DNA from: Sedimenticola sp.
Lineage (GTDB): Bacteria; Pseudomonadota; Gammaproteobacteria; Chromatiales; Chromatiaceae
Assembly: GCA_030590525.1 (NCBI GenBank)
Contig: JAUUYI010000018.1
Span: forward strand, 1-14,270
DNA length: 14,270 nucleotides
Direction: 5' to 3'
Shown: in pieces, positions 7,312-14,270 of the stretch
How the letters are laid out: each line of letters starts with the position of its first letter
Numbering within the stretch: position 1 is the first letter of the stretch
Made by a program: the position numbers and the translations under genes
Notes under the pieces: model-generated
Told to the model about the DNA's origin: nothing
Database searches by the model: none
What the model saw: the letters and a program-made list of their open reading frames with translations, nothing else

Positions 7312-9862
7312 AAGAGATTTTATCAAGAGCAATGCCATTGTTGCAGCAGCGTCGGTGGCGGGCGTTACCCTGCCGGTGGCTAAGACCGCGCTGGCGGCCG
7401 ATGACTGGGAAGAGGGTATCCGCTGGGATAAGGCGGCCTGCCGCTACTGTGGCACCGGCTGCAGCGTGTTGATGGGTGTCAAGGATGGCCGGGTAGTGGC
7501 CTCTCAGGGTGACCCGGATGCCCCGGTAAACAGGGGCCTGAACTGCATCAAGGGTTATTTCCTACCCAAGATCCTGTATGGAAAGGATCGCCTGACCAAA
7601 CCGCTGCTGCGCAAGACCGATGGCAAGTACGACAAAAATGGCAAGTTTGAGGAAGTCTCCTGGGACGAGGCCTTCGACACCATGGCCGAGAAGTGGAAGG
7701 CTTCTCTCAAGGTCAGTATGGAAGAGAACAAGGGTAAACCGGTCGATAAGATGACCTCCCGGGTGGCCATGTTCGGTTCCGGTCAATGGACCGTGTGGGA
7801 GGGTTATGCCGCTTCCAAGTTGATGAAGGGCGGTTTCCGTTCCAATAACCTGGATCCCAACGCCCGTCACTGCATGGCCTCCGCGGTAGGTGCCTTCATC
7901 CGCGGCTTTGGCATCGACGAGCCCATGGGCTGCTACGATGATCTGGAACACGCCGATGTGTTCGTCCTCTGGGGCGCCAATATGGCCGAGATGCACCCCA
8001 TCCTCTGGTCCCGCCTCACCGACACCCGTCTGACCAAGAAGGGCTGCGAGGTGCATGTGCTCTCCACCTATGAGCACCGCTGCTTCGAACTGGCCGACAA
8101 CGGCATGGTGTTCACCCCCCAGACCGATCTGGCGATCCTCAACTACATCGCCAACTACATCATTCAGAACAAGGCGTATAACAAGGCGTTCATCGACAAG
8201 CACGTTCAGTTCAACAAGACCCCGACCGATATCGGCTATGGCCTGCGCCCGGAGGACCCGCGCGAGAAGGCGGCCAAGAACCGGGGCAAGGGCAAGTTGA
8301 GCAAGATCAGCTTCGAAGAGTACGCCAAGTCGGTGGAGCCCTACACCCTGGAGAAGGCGAGTGAGCTCTCTGGTGTGCCCAAGGAGAAGCTGCTCAAGCT
8401 GGCTAAGGTCTATGCCGACCCGAAAAAGAAGGTCTCCTCTTACTGGACCATGGGCTTCAATCAGCACACCCGTGGCGTCTGGGTCAACGGCCTCTGCTAC
8501 AACGTCCATCTGCTGATGGGTAAGATCTCCGAGCCGGGCAACAGCCCCTTCTCGCTGACTGGCCAGCCCTCCGCCTGCGGTACCGCCCGTGAAGTGGGTA
8601 CCTTCTCCCATCGCCTGCCCGCCGATCTGGTGGTGAAGAAGAAGGCGCATCGCGACTTTGCCGAAAAGATCTGGAAGCTGCCGGAAGGCACCATCCCCGG
8701 CAAACCGGGATACCACGCGGTACTGATGCACCGTATGTTGAAGGACGGCAAGCTGGACTGCTACTGGCAGCAGTGCAACAACAACATGCAGGCCGCCGCC
8801 AACATGAATGTCGAGAGTTACCCCGGCTGGCGCAACCCCAATGCCTTCATCATCGTCACCGATCCCTACCCGACGGTCTCCGCCATGGCGGCCGATCTGG
8901 TCCTGCCCACCGCCATGTGGATCGAGAAGGAGGGCGCCTACGGCAACGCAGAGCGGCGTACCCAGTTCTGGCGTGAGCAGATCGCTGCACCGGGTGAGGC
9001 CAAATCCGATCTCTGGCAGACCATGGAGTTCGCCAAGCGCTTCCAGATGGAAGAGGTATGGCCGGCCGAACTGCTGGACAAGGCGCCGGAATACAAAGGC
9101 AAGACCCTGTATGAGGTGCTGTACGAGAACGGTGAGGTCAACAAGTTCCCGAAACAGGAGGTCACCGACTCTGCCGGCAACGTCTATAACAACCATGAGA
9201 TGGAACATTTCGGGTTCTATGTGCAGAAAGGTCTGTTCGAGGAGTATGCCGGTTTTGGCCGAGGTCATGCCCACGATCTGGCGCCGTACGACGACTATCA
9301 CAAGACGCGCGGTCTGCGCTGGCCGGTGGTCGATGGCAAGGAGACACTGTGGCGGTTCCGCGAGGGTTATGACCCCTATGTGGCCAAGACCAATCCGGAT
9401 GGCGCCAAGGGCGATGTCTTCTTCTACGGCAACAAGGCGAAGAACGGCGGTCGCGCCAATATCATCACGGCGCCTTACGAGCCGGCGGCCGAGCCACCCG
9501 ATAAAGAGTACCCGCTCTGGCTTTGCACTGGCCGTGTGCTGGAGCACTGGCACTCCGGTTCCATGACCCGCCGTGTGCCTGAGCTCTATCGTGCGGTACC
9601 GGATGCAGTGGTGTTCATGCACAAAAAGGACGCTAAGAAGTACAAACTGCGCAACGGCCGGATGGCAAAGATCGAGTCCCGCAGGGGCGAGATCATCTGC
9701 CGGGTCGACACCCGGGGGCGTAACCGTCCACCCGAGGGGCTGATCTTCGTTCCCTGGTTCGATGCCAGCCGGCTGGTCAACAAGCTGACACTGGATCAGA
9801 CCGATCCCCTCTCCAAAGAGACGGATTACAAGAAGTGTGCAGTGAAGATCAGTAAGGCATAA
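7298..9862 (+). CDS. napA: NapA, periplasmic nitrate reductase catalytic subunit
   Basis: An 854-residue molybdoenzyme that reduces nitrate to nitrite in the periplasm. It starts at GTG 7298 with a strong Shine-Dalgarno (GAGGAGG, 7285-7291). The N-terminus is a Tat signal (TRRDFIK, residues 4-10, then a hydrophobic core ending ALA near 33). Cysteines 48, 51, 55 and 83 (CRYCGTGC then NCIKGYF) bind the 4Fe-4S cluster. Cys192 in NARHCMAS is the expected molybdenum ligand of the Nap class. The C-terminal part carries molybdopterin dinucleotide-binding segments including [20 protein letters not shown] and [17 protein letters not shown]. The length is slightly above that of the E. coli enzyme. It overlaps napD and is followed by a strong hairpin before napG. 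All expected cofactor ligands are present, so it should be functional. Confidence 0.98.
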   Translation: MKVTRRDFIKSNAIVAAASVAGVTLPVAKTALAADDWEEGIRWDKAACRYCGTGCSVLMGVKDGRVVASQGDPDAPVNRGLNCIKGYFLPKILYGKDRLTKPLLRKTDGKYDKNGKFEEVSWDEAFDTMAEKWKASLKVSMEENKGKPVDKMTSRVAMFGSGQWTVWEGYAASKLMKGGFRSNNLDPNARHCMASAVGAFIRGFGIDEPMGCYDDLEHADVFVLWGANMAEMHPILWSRLTDTRLTKKGCEVHVLSTYEHRCFELADNGMVFTPQTDLAILNYIANYIIQNKAYNKAFIDKHVQFNKTPTDIGYGLRPEDPREKAAKNRGKGKLSKISFEEYAKSVEPYTLEKASELSGVPKEKLLKLAKVYADPKKKVSSYWTMGFNQHTRGVWVNGLCYNVHLLMGKISEPGNSPFSLTGQPSACGTAREVGTFSHRLPADLVVKKKAHRDFAEKIWKLPEGTIPGKPGYHAVLMHRMLKDGKLDCYWQQCNNNMQAAANMNVESYPGWRNPNAFIIVTDPYPTVSAMAADLVLPTAMWIEKEGAYGNAERRTQFWREQIAAPGEAKSDLWQTMEFAKRFQMEEVWPAELLDKAPEYKGKTLYEVLYENGEVNKFPKQEVTDSAGNVYNNHEMEHFGFYVQKGLFEEYAGFGRGHAHDLAPYDDYHKTRGLRWPVVDGKETLWRFREGYDPYVAKTNPDGAKGDVFFYGNKAKNGGRANIITAPYEPAAEPPDKEYPLWLCTGRVLEHWHSGSMTRRVPELYRAVPDAVVFMHKKDAKKYKLRNGRMAKIESRRGEIICRVDTRGRNRPPEGLIFVPWFDASRLVNKLTLDQTDPLSKETDYKKCAVKISKA

Positions 9863-9872
9863 GAGGCGGAAT

Positions 9873-9900
9873 GCCTGGTCCGGCGGGAGCCGGACCAGGC
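9873..9900 (+). terminator. perfect 12-bp hairpin between napA and napG
   Basis: GCCTGGTCCGGC (9873-9884) pairs perfectly with 9889-9900 around a GGGA loop. Only TTTC follows, so complete termination is doubtful. It more likely stabilises the napFDA message or attenuates transcription into napGHBC. Confidence 0.6.
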
Positions 9901-9952
9901 TTTCGAGGTGGAAGATAGAAGCTACCGATTCAATTTCAGAGCGGTGCCGATA

Positions 9953-10819
9953 ATGGCAAACTCAGGCAAAGGTAAAGGTAAAGAGGTAAATCGTCGGCAG
10001 TTTATGGGCAATCTGCTCAGGACCGCCTGCGGGGTGGGCCTGATGGGGATGGGGCTGGGTATGTACTCCAGGCAGGCTTCGTCCCTGCCCGCCCTGGCGA
10101 TTCGTCCGCCGGGAGCACTCCCGGAGGAAGAGTTCCTTGGCGCCTGCATCCGCTGTGGCCTGTGTGTACGGGATTGTCCATACGATATCCTCATGCTGGG
10201 GCAGCTGGGTGACGAAGTGGTGGCCGGAACGCCCTACTTTACCGCCCGTACCGGTCCCTGCGAGATGTGCGAGGATATCCCCTGTATACCGGCCTGTCCG
10301 ACCAATGCGCTGGACCACGATCTCACCGATATCAACGACTCCCGGATGGGGTTGGCGGTGGTGGTGGACCAGGAGACCTGCATTGCCTTTCTCGGCCTGC
10401 GTTGCGAGGTTTGCTTCAATGTCTGCCCGATCCGGGGTGAGGCCATCACGCTCAACTATCAGCACAACAAGCGCTCTGGAAAGCACGCCCTGTTCATCCC
10501 GGTCGTGCACTCCGAGGCTTGTACCGGCTGTGGCCTGTGTGAGAAGGCATGCATCCTGGAGGCGGCGGCGATCAAGATCTTCCCGGCCCATCTGGCGAAG
10601 GGAGAACTGGGCAAACACTATCGTATCGGCTGGAAGGAGAAGGAGAAGGCCGGAAAGGCACTGGTAACACCCGACATAGAGCACCGGTACAACCTGCCGG
10701 AAGGTGTGCGCTATGACCTGCAGGGCGAGGGGTTGATCATCGAGTCGGAAGATAAGGGCGAACTGCCGGTCTCCTCCAACCCGCTGGATACCCTCAATCA
10801 GGGATTTGGAGGGGAGTAG
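9953..10819 (+). CDS. napG: NapG, exported ferredoxin-type quinol dehydrogenase subunit
   Basis: A 288-residue periplasmic iron-sulfur protein. I chose ATG 9953 because the protein then starts MANSGKGKGKEVNRRQF, matching the short N-terminus of known NapG. The frame is open back to a GTG at 9908, right after the hairpin, and that start is possible. The Tat motif NRRQF lies at residues 13-17, followed by a Gly-rich hydrophobic stretch. Cysteine clusters are CIRCGLCVRDCP (from residue 65), CEMCEDIPCIPACP, CEVCFNVCP and CTGCGLCEKAC, four 4Fe-4S sites. NapG forms with membrane NapH an alternative route from quinol to NapB/NapA. The ribosome-binding site before 9953 is weak. The stop overlaps the napH start by one base (TAGTG), so the pair is likely translationally coupled. 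Confidence 0.93.
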   Translation: MANSGKGKGKEVNRRQFMGNLLRTACGVGLMGMGLGMYSRQASSLPALAIRPPGALPEEEFLGACIRCGLCVRDCPYDILMLGQLGDEVVAGTPYFTARTGPCEMCEDIPCIPACPTNALDHDLTDINDSRMGLAVVVDQETCIAFLGLRCEVCFNVCPIRGEAITLNYQHNKRSGKHALFIPVVHSEACTGCGLCEKACILEAAAIKIFPAHLAKGELGKHYRIGWKEKEKAGKALVTPDIEHRYNLPEGVRYDLQGEGLIIESEDKGELPVSSNPLDTLNQGFGGE

Positions 10820-11724
10820 TGGCCAAGAAAGCAAGACCCGGTGTCGAGGCCACCCAGACCAAGGGTTTCCTGAAAGCCCATCAGTGGCTGATCCTGAGAC
10901 GCCTCAGCCAGTTCAGCATCCTCGGGTTGTTCCTGCTTGGGCCGCTGGCCGGCATCTGGTTTGTGAAAGGGAACCTCGCCTACAGCGAAACGCTGGGGGT
11001 GCTGCCCCTGACCGATCCCCACGTCCTGCTGCAGGCGGTGATGGCCGGGGTGGTTCCGCATCCGGATGCACTGATCGGGGTTGCGATCGTGCTGGCGATC
11101 TACCTGGTGGTGGGGGGCAGGGTCTACTGCTCCTGGGTCTGCCCGGTCAATCTGATCACCGACCTGGCCTGTTGTACCCGGCGGGTGCTGGATATCCGTT
11201 CCAGTACCCAGATCTCCCGCAACACCCGCTACTGGATGCTGGGCCTCACTCTGGTGCTGCCGCTGGTGACCGGCTCGATTGTCTGGGAACTGGTCAATCC
11301 GGTGTCGATGATGTTTCGTGGCATCGTCTTCGGCCTGGGTATGGCCTGGGTGATCCTGCTGGGGGTCTTTCTGTTCGATGTGTTTGTCTCCAAGGAGGGG
11401 TGGTGTGGCCGTGTCTGCCCGGTGGGTGCCTTTTACGGCCTGCTGGGGAGCAAGAGCCTGGTGCGGGTGGTGGCGGATGATCGCGATAAGTGCGACGACT
11501 GCATGGACTGTTTTGAGGTCTGCCCCGAGCAGCAGGTGATCCGCCCGGCCCTGAAAGGGGCGGACAAAGGGATAGGTCCGGTGATCCTCTCCGGCAGTTG
11601 CACCAACTGCGGGCGTTGTATCGATGTCTGTGCCGAGGATGTCTTCCACTTTGGAACCCGATTTGCCAACGAGAAACCAACTGCAGCCAAGATAGAGGAG
11701 AAGCCTTTTGTCGACGCGGCTTAA
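10819..11724 (+). CDS. napH: NapH, membrane quinol dehydrogenase subunit
   Basis: A 301-residue inner-membrane protein starting at GTG 10819, one base into the napG stop, with a purine-rich GGAGGGG ribosome-binding site. Four membrane segments are visible near residues 31-49, 82-101, 139-158 and 170-190. Two conserved CxxxCP motifs occur at loop ends: CSWVCP (from Cys104) and CGRVCP (from Cys196). Two C-terminal ferredoxin motifs are CDDCMDCFEVCP (from Cys225) and CTNCGRCIDVC (from Cys261), placed on the cytoplasmic side in this family. NapH is thought to take electrons from quinol and pass them through NapG. The C-terminal tail beyond the last cluster is short and charged. Confidence 0.95.
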   Translation: MAKKARPGVEATQTKGFLKAHQWLILRRLSQFSILGLFLLGPLAGIWFVKGNLAYSETLGVLPLTDPHVLLQAVMAGVVPHPDALIGVAIVLAIYLVVGGRVYCSWVCPVNLITDLACCTRRVLDIRSSTQISRNTRYWMLGLTLVLPLVTGSIVWELVNPVSMMFRGIVFGLGMAWVILLGVFLFDVFVSKEGWCGRVCPVGAFYGLLGSKSLVRVVADDRDKCDDCMDCFEVCPEQQVIRPALKGADKGIGPVILSGSCTNCGRCIDVCAEDVFHFGTRFANEKPTAAKIEEKPFVDAA

Positions 11725-11768
11725 TAATGTAACCGGTAATTCCAGATAGCGTGATGATGGAGAATGAG

Positions 11769-12200
11769 ATGAAAAAGAAAATCGTAACCCTGTTAGCGGT
11801 CTGTGTGGTGATGATGTTTACGGGTGGAGCTATTGCGGGCGCCGTTGATTCCCTGCGGCTGGGTCAGGATCTGCAGGATATGTCCAAGGAGCCCGCAAAG
11901 AAGAAACAGATGGTGGTGGAAGGGGGCATTGAGCGGAGCTACGCGATACAGCCGCCGGTTATTCCCCATTCGATTGACAAGGATAAGATCAATCTCAAGG
12001 GGAATACCTGCATGAACTGCCACAGTGAAAAGACCTATGAGAAGAAAAAGGCGCCAAAGGCCGGTGACACCCACTATGTCAACCGTGACGGAAAAGTGAC
12101 TGAGACGGTCGCCAGCCGCCGCTATTTCTGCGATCAGTGCCATGCCCCCCAGGTCAATGCGGAGCCGCTGGTGGAGAACACCTTCCAAGGGGCCAAATAG
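11769..12200 (+). CDS. napB: NapB, periplasmic diheme cytochrome c
   Basis: A 143-residue small subunit that delivers electrons to NapA. I chose ATG 11769 because GGAG (11759-11762) lies 6 nt before it and the protein then starts MKKKIVTLL; upstream in-frame GTG and ATG codons at 11751-11757 would add only MMMENE. A signal peptide ends near residue 23 (AIA|GA). Two c-type heme motifs are CMNCH (Cys81) and CDQCH (Cys121). Conserved NapB segments include RSYAIQPPVIPHSID before heme 1 and the THYVNRDG and RRYFCDQCHAPQ segments. It starts 44 bp after napH and is followed directly by a terminator-like hairpin, which is unusual because napC normally follows immediately. Confidence 0.95.
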   Translation: MKKKIVTLLAVCVVMMFTGGAIAGAVDSLRLGQDLQDMSKEPAKKKQMVVEGGIERSYAIQPPVIPHSIDKDKINLKGNTCMNCHSEKTYEKKKAPKAGDTHYVNRDGKVTETVASRRYFCDQCHAPQVNAEPLVENTFQGAK

Positions 12201-12225
12201 GGTCTGGCAATTGTGTTTTCGATGA

Positions 12226-12254
12226 ACCCCCGGACAGGGTGCCGGGGGTGTTTT
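12226..12254 (+). terminator. terminator-like hairpin after napB
   Basis: ACCCCCGG (12226-12233) pairs perfectly with CCGGGGGT (12242-12249) around an 8-nt loop, followed by GTTTT. This is a fair Rho-independent terminator with a short U-tract, 25 bp after the napB stop. It would reduce readthrough into napC. Confidence 0.7.
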
Positions 12255-12419
12255 AGGAGCCTGTCGAACTTAGGATGAATCTACTGCGGAAAAGCCATTT
12301 TGGCCAGATTTTCCGATCGATTTCGTTAAATATGAATAACTATTCGCCTCAATCGATCGAAAAATCTGACTCAAAATGGCTTTCCCTCGCTACGATCACC
12401 TAAGTCCGTCAGGCTCCTA
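12254..12419. mobile_element. 166-bp palindromic MITE-like element between napB and napC
   Basis: The ends 12254-12274 (starting TAGGAGCCTG) and 12399-12419 (ending CAGGCTCCTA) are inverted copies at 19 of 21 positions. The similarity continues inward: AAAGCCATTTTG, CAGATTTT and CGATCGATT on one side have inverted counterparts on the other, down to a centre GAATAACTATTC (12334-12345). It contains no reading frame. If the element proper starts at GGAGCC and ends at GGCTCC, it is flanked by TA on both sides, the target duplication made by IS630/Tc1-type transposases. It is thus likely a non-autonomous element moved by such an enzyme elsewhere in the genome. Confidence 0.7.
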
Positions 12420-12456
12420 GTGGGATTTTTAACTTGAGGAAGTAAGGACAATACTA

Positions 12457-13035
12457 ATGACTAAGGGTGCAAAAAAGGGGACTTTTGGTCTGCTGGTGAT
12501 CGGAATCGTGTTTGGTATCGTTCTCTGGGGTGGATTCAACTGGACGCTGGCTATGACCAACACCGAGGAGTTCTGCATCTCCTGTCATGAGATGGAGGCA
12601 ACGCCTTACGTGGAACTGGAGGATACAGTCCACTTCTCCAACAGGACGGGGGTACGCGCCACCTGCCCTGATTGCCACGTACCCAGGCCTTGGATCCACA
12701 AGGTCATTCGCAAAATTCAGGCATCCACTGAGCTCTATCACCATTTCATTACAGGTGATGTGGACACCCCTGAGAAGTTTGAAGCGAAGCGCATGCATCT
12801 GGCACAGAGTGTCTGGAAGGCGATGAAGGATACCGATTCCCGGGAGTGCCGCAACTGCCACAATTACGACTCCATGGACTTCGACAAGCAGGAGAGCCGC
12901 AGTGCGGATCAGCACGATGAGGCGATCGAAAACGGCTGGACCTGCATCGACTGCCACAAAGGTATCGCCCACTCCCTGCCGGAGGGATTCGATCCCGGCT
13001 GGAATACACCGGGTGAGGCGGAAGACGAAGGCTGA
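12457..13035 (+). CDS. napC: NapC, membrane-anchored tetraheme cytochrome c
   Basis: A 192-residue NapC/NirT-family quinol dehydrogenase. One N-terminal membrane anchor covers about residues 9-30 and the rest is periplasmic. Four heme motifs are CISCH (Cys40), CPDCH (Cys70), CRNCH (Cys131) and CIDCH (Cys163). Family context is visible in FCISCHEME, TCPDCHVPRPW and GWTCIDCHKGIAHSLPEG. It oxidises quinol and passes electrons to NapB. The start ATG 12457 has AAGGA (12444-12448) 8 nt before it. Unlike the compact operon upstream, it is 256 bp from napB, behind a hairpin and a palindromic element, so it may depend on readthrough or on its own promoter. I could not identify a clear promoter in the 37 bp between the element and the gene. 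The C-terminus is short and acidic. Confidence 0.95.
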   Translation: MTKGAKKGTFGLLVIGIVFGIVLWGGFNWTLAMTNTEEFCISCHEMEATPYVELEDTVHFSNRTGVRATCPDCHVPRPWIHKVIRKIQASTELYHHFITGDVDTPEKFEAKRMHLAQSVWKAMKDTDSRECRNCHNYDSMDFDKQESRSADQHDEAIENGWTCIDCHKGIAHSLPEGFDPGWNTPGEAEDEG

Positions 13036-13055
13036 GAGTATATGCCTGCAATCGT

Positions 13056-13101
13056 AAGCACCCAGTAAACCCCATACATCGACGGGATTAACCGGGTGCT
13101 T
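13056..13101 (+). terminator. hairpin after napC
   Basis: AAGCACCC (13056-13063) and GGGTGCTT (13094-13101) are perfect inverted copies; the 30-nt interval can pair further (CCC at 13070-13072 region with GGG near 13084). No U-tract follows, so this may be a weak or Rho-assisted end of the nap transcript. The octamer TGCCTGCA flanks it on both sides (13043-13050 and 13101-13108). Confidence 0.4.
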
Positions 13102-13112
13102 GCCTGCAGTCC

Positions 13113-13124
13113 GTAAATATTTAC
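13113..13124. promoter_or_regulatory. AT-rich palindrome upstream of moaA
   Basis: GTAAATATTTAC is a perfect 12-bp palindrome about 95 bp before the moaA start. The position and symmetry fit an operator for a dimeric regulator, but I do not recognise the site. No convincing -35/-10 pair was found for moaA. Confidence 0.35.
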
Positions 13125-13219
13125 CGGAAAACTAGCCTGGTAGACTTTTTCGATCAGGCTATTGTCTTTTCTGCAGGAAAGATGAAGAATCTGATCACCC
13201 CATCCAGAGAATCGGTACC

Positions 13220-14200
13220 ATGACCGAATTGATTGACCCTTTTGGACGTAAAGTAGAATATCTTCGGCTATCTGTGACCGACCGTTGCGATTTTCGTTGT
13301 TTTTACTGTATACCCAAAGGATTCAAGGATTTCACAGAGTCCGAGAATAAACTCAGCCTCGATGAATTTGTGCGTCTGAGCCGCCTGTTCAGCGAGTTGG
13401 GGGTCGACAAGCTGCGTATTACCGGTGGTGAGCCGCTGGTACGGCGGGATATCGGGGAGATGGTCAGCCGTATCGGGGCACTCCCGGGGATCACCGACCT
13501 CTCCATGAGCACCAATGCCTCTCAGCTGGCCAGATACGCGAAGGATCTCAAAGAGGCCGGTATCCGGCGCATCAATGTGAGCCTGGACACCTTAAAGCCG
13601 GATCTCTTCAAAGAGATCACTCAGGGTGATCTGAATAAGGTGATCGCTGGATTGATGGCGGCAAAGGAGGTTGGCCTGCACCCCATCAAGATCAACATGG
13701 TGGTGATGAAGGGGTGCAATCTCGACGAGGTTGGTGAAATGGTGGATTTCTGCCTGGAGAACCACTTTACCCTCCGTTTCATCGAGACCATGCCAGTGGG
13801 TGCGGCAGGGCAGGATGCCCGGGACCACTATGTCAACCTGGACGAAGTACGCCGGACCCTGGAAAAGCGATTCGAATTCGAGCCGGCAAATATGACAGGT
13901 GCCGGCCCTGCCAGATACCTCAAGGTGAAGGGTGGGCGGCTCAAGATCGGCTTTATCACCCCCATGTCACAGCATTTCTGTGAGAGTTGCAACCGGGTCC
14001 GCCTCTCATCCGAAGGGACCCTCTACCTCTGCCTCGGGCAGGCGGATAAGCTGGAAATGAGACTGCTGATGCGGAAGGGGCTCACTGACGATGAGCTGAA
14101 GGGCGCCATCATTGAGGCCATTCGCAGAAAACCAGAGAAGCATGAGTTCAACGACCGGCCCGGACAGGTGGTCCGGTTGATGTCCATGACCGGCGGCTGA
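13220..14200 (+). CDS. moaA: MoaA, GTP 3',8-cyclase of molybdenum cofactor synthesis
   Basis: A 326-residue radical-SAM enzyme of the usual MoaA length. With MoaC it turns GTP into cyclic pyranopterin monophosphate, the first step to molybdopterin. The N-terminal radical-SAM motif is CDFRCFYC (Cys23, 27, 30) and the SAM-binding GGEP lies in RITGGEPLVRRD. The C-terminal cluster ligands are Cys254, Cys257 and Cys271 (CESCNRVRLSSEG then YLC). The protein ends in the Gly-Gly tail (SMTGG) essential in this family. The start ATG 13220 gives the standard MTELIDPFGRKV N-terminus; the ribosome-binding site is poor. It lies 184 bp after napC on the same strand, behind a hairpin, and serves the cofactor of NapA and any other molybdoenzymes. 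Confidence 0.97.
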   Translation: MTELIDPFGRKVEYLRLSVTDRCDFRCFYCIPKGFKDFTESENKLSLDEFVRLSRLFSELGVDKLRITGGEPLVRRDIGEMVSRIGALPGITDLSMSTNASQLARYAKDLKEAGIRRINVSLDTLKPDLFKEITQGDLNKVIAGLMAAKEVGLHPIKINMVVMKGCNLDEVGEMVDFCLENHFTLRFIETMPVGAAGQDARDHYVNLDEVRRTLEKRFEFEPANMTGAGPARYLKVKGGRLKIGFITPMSQHFCESCNRVRLSSEGTLYLCLGQADKLEMRLLMRKGLTDDELKGAIIEAIRRKPEKHEFNDRPGQVVRLMSMTGG

Positions 14201-14243
14201 TCACCGGTTTGTCCTGCCCTTTACCCATATCTTTTAAAACTCA

Positions 14244-14267
14244 CACGGAGACGCGGAGGCACGGAGA
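14244..14267. repeat. octamer tandem repeat at the right edge
   Basis: Three 8-nt units, CACGGAGA, CGCGGAGG and CACGGAGA, followed by AAA at the window end. It may be the start of a longer intergenic repeat that continues beyond the window. Confidence 0.55.
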
Positions 14268-14270
14268 AAA

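Noticed and set aside
7562..9622. 686-codon open frame on the strand opposite napA
   Set aside because: It is antisense to a strongly conserved napA. It arises from the GC-rich codon use of napA and has no recognisable domain.

Overview
The window is bacterial DNA of moderately high GC and looks gammaproteobacterial. The main evidence is a nap locus in the order napF-napD-napA-napG-napH-napB-napC, which is the Escherichia coli-type order. A CsiV-type gene downstream of mfd and an FNR-like operator before napF agree with this. A free-living or symbiotic respiratory (possibly sulfur-oxidising) gammaproteobacterium would fit, but the species cannot be fixed from the sequence alone.

Left part (1-2180). 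The window opens inside the C-terminal part of an EAL-domain (c-di-GMP phosphodiesterase-type) gene. Next comes a gene-poor stretch built around a 353-bp element with perfect 21-bp terminal inverted repeats and about six internal hairpins. A small minus-strand gene for an HMA-like (ferredoxin-fold) protein without a CxxC metal site follows. After it lies an exported, extremely methionine- and glutamine-rich protein with a 21-bp tandem repeat.

Middle part (2181-6358, minus strand). mfd (transcription-repair coupling factor) and a csiV-like gene form a two-gene unit. mfd is broken by an apparent one-base loss in a C7 tract; restoring one base joins both halves into an ordinary full-length Mfd of 1166 residues.

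Right part (6359-14270, plus strand). A divergent promoter region holds a perfect FNR/CRP-type palindrome centred 30-36 bp before a TATAAA box. The periplasmic nitrate reductase operon follows. NapC and the NapG/NapH pair would pass quinol electrons to diheme NapB and then to the Mo-bis-MGD/4Fe-4S catalytic subunit NapA. NapD is the chaperone for the NapA Tat signal and NapF is a cytoplasmic ferredoxin-like maturation factor. A strong hairpin separates napA from napG. A terminator-like hairpin plus a 166-bp palindromic MITE-like element separate napB from napC. moaA, the first step of molybdenum cofactor synthesis, lies downstream and supplies the cofactor pathway NapA needs.

No tRNA, rRNA or CRISPR array was seen. 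Nothing in the window clearly amounts to an undescribed multi-gene system. The most unusual items are the two palindromic elements, the mfd frameshift, the Met-rich repeat protein and the overlapping palindromes at the nap promoter.
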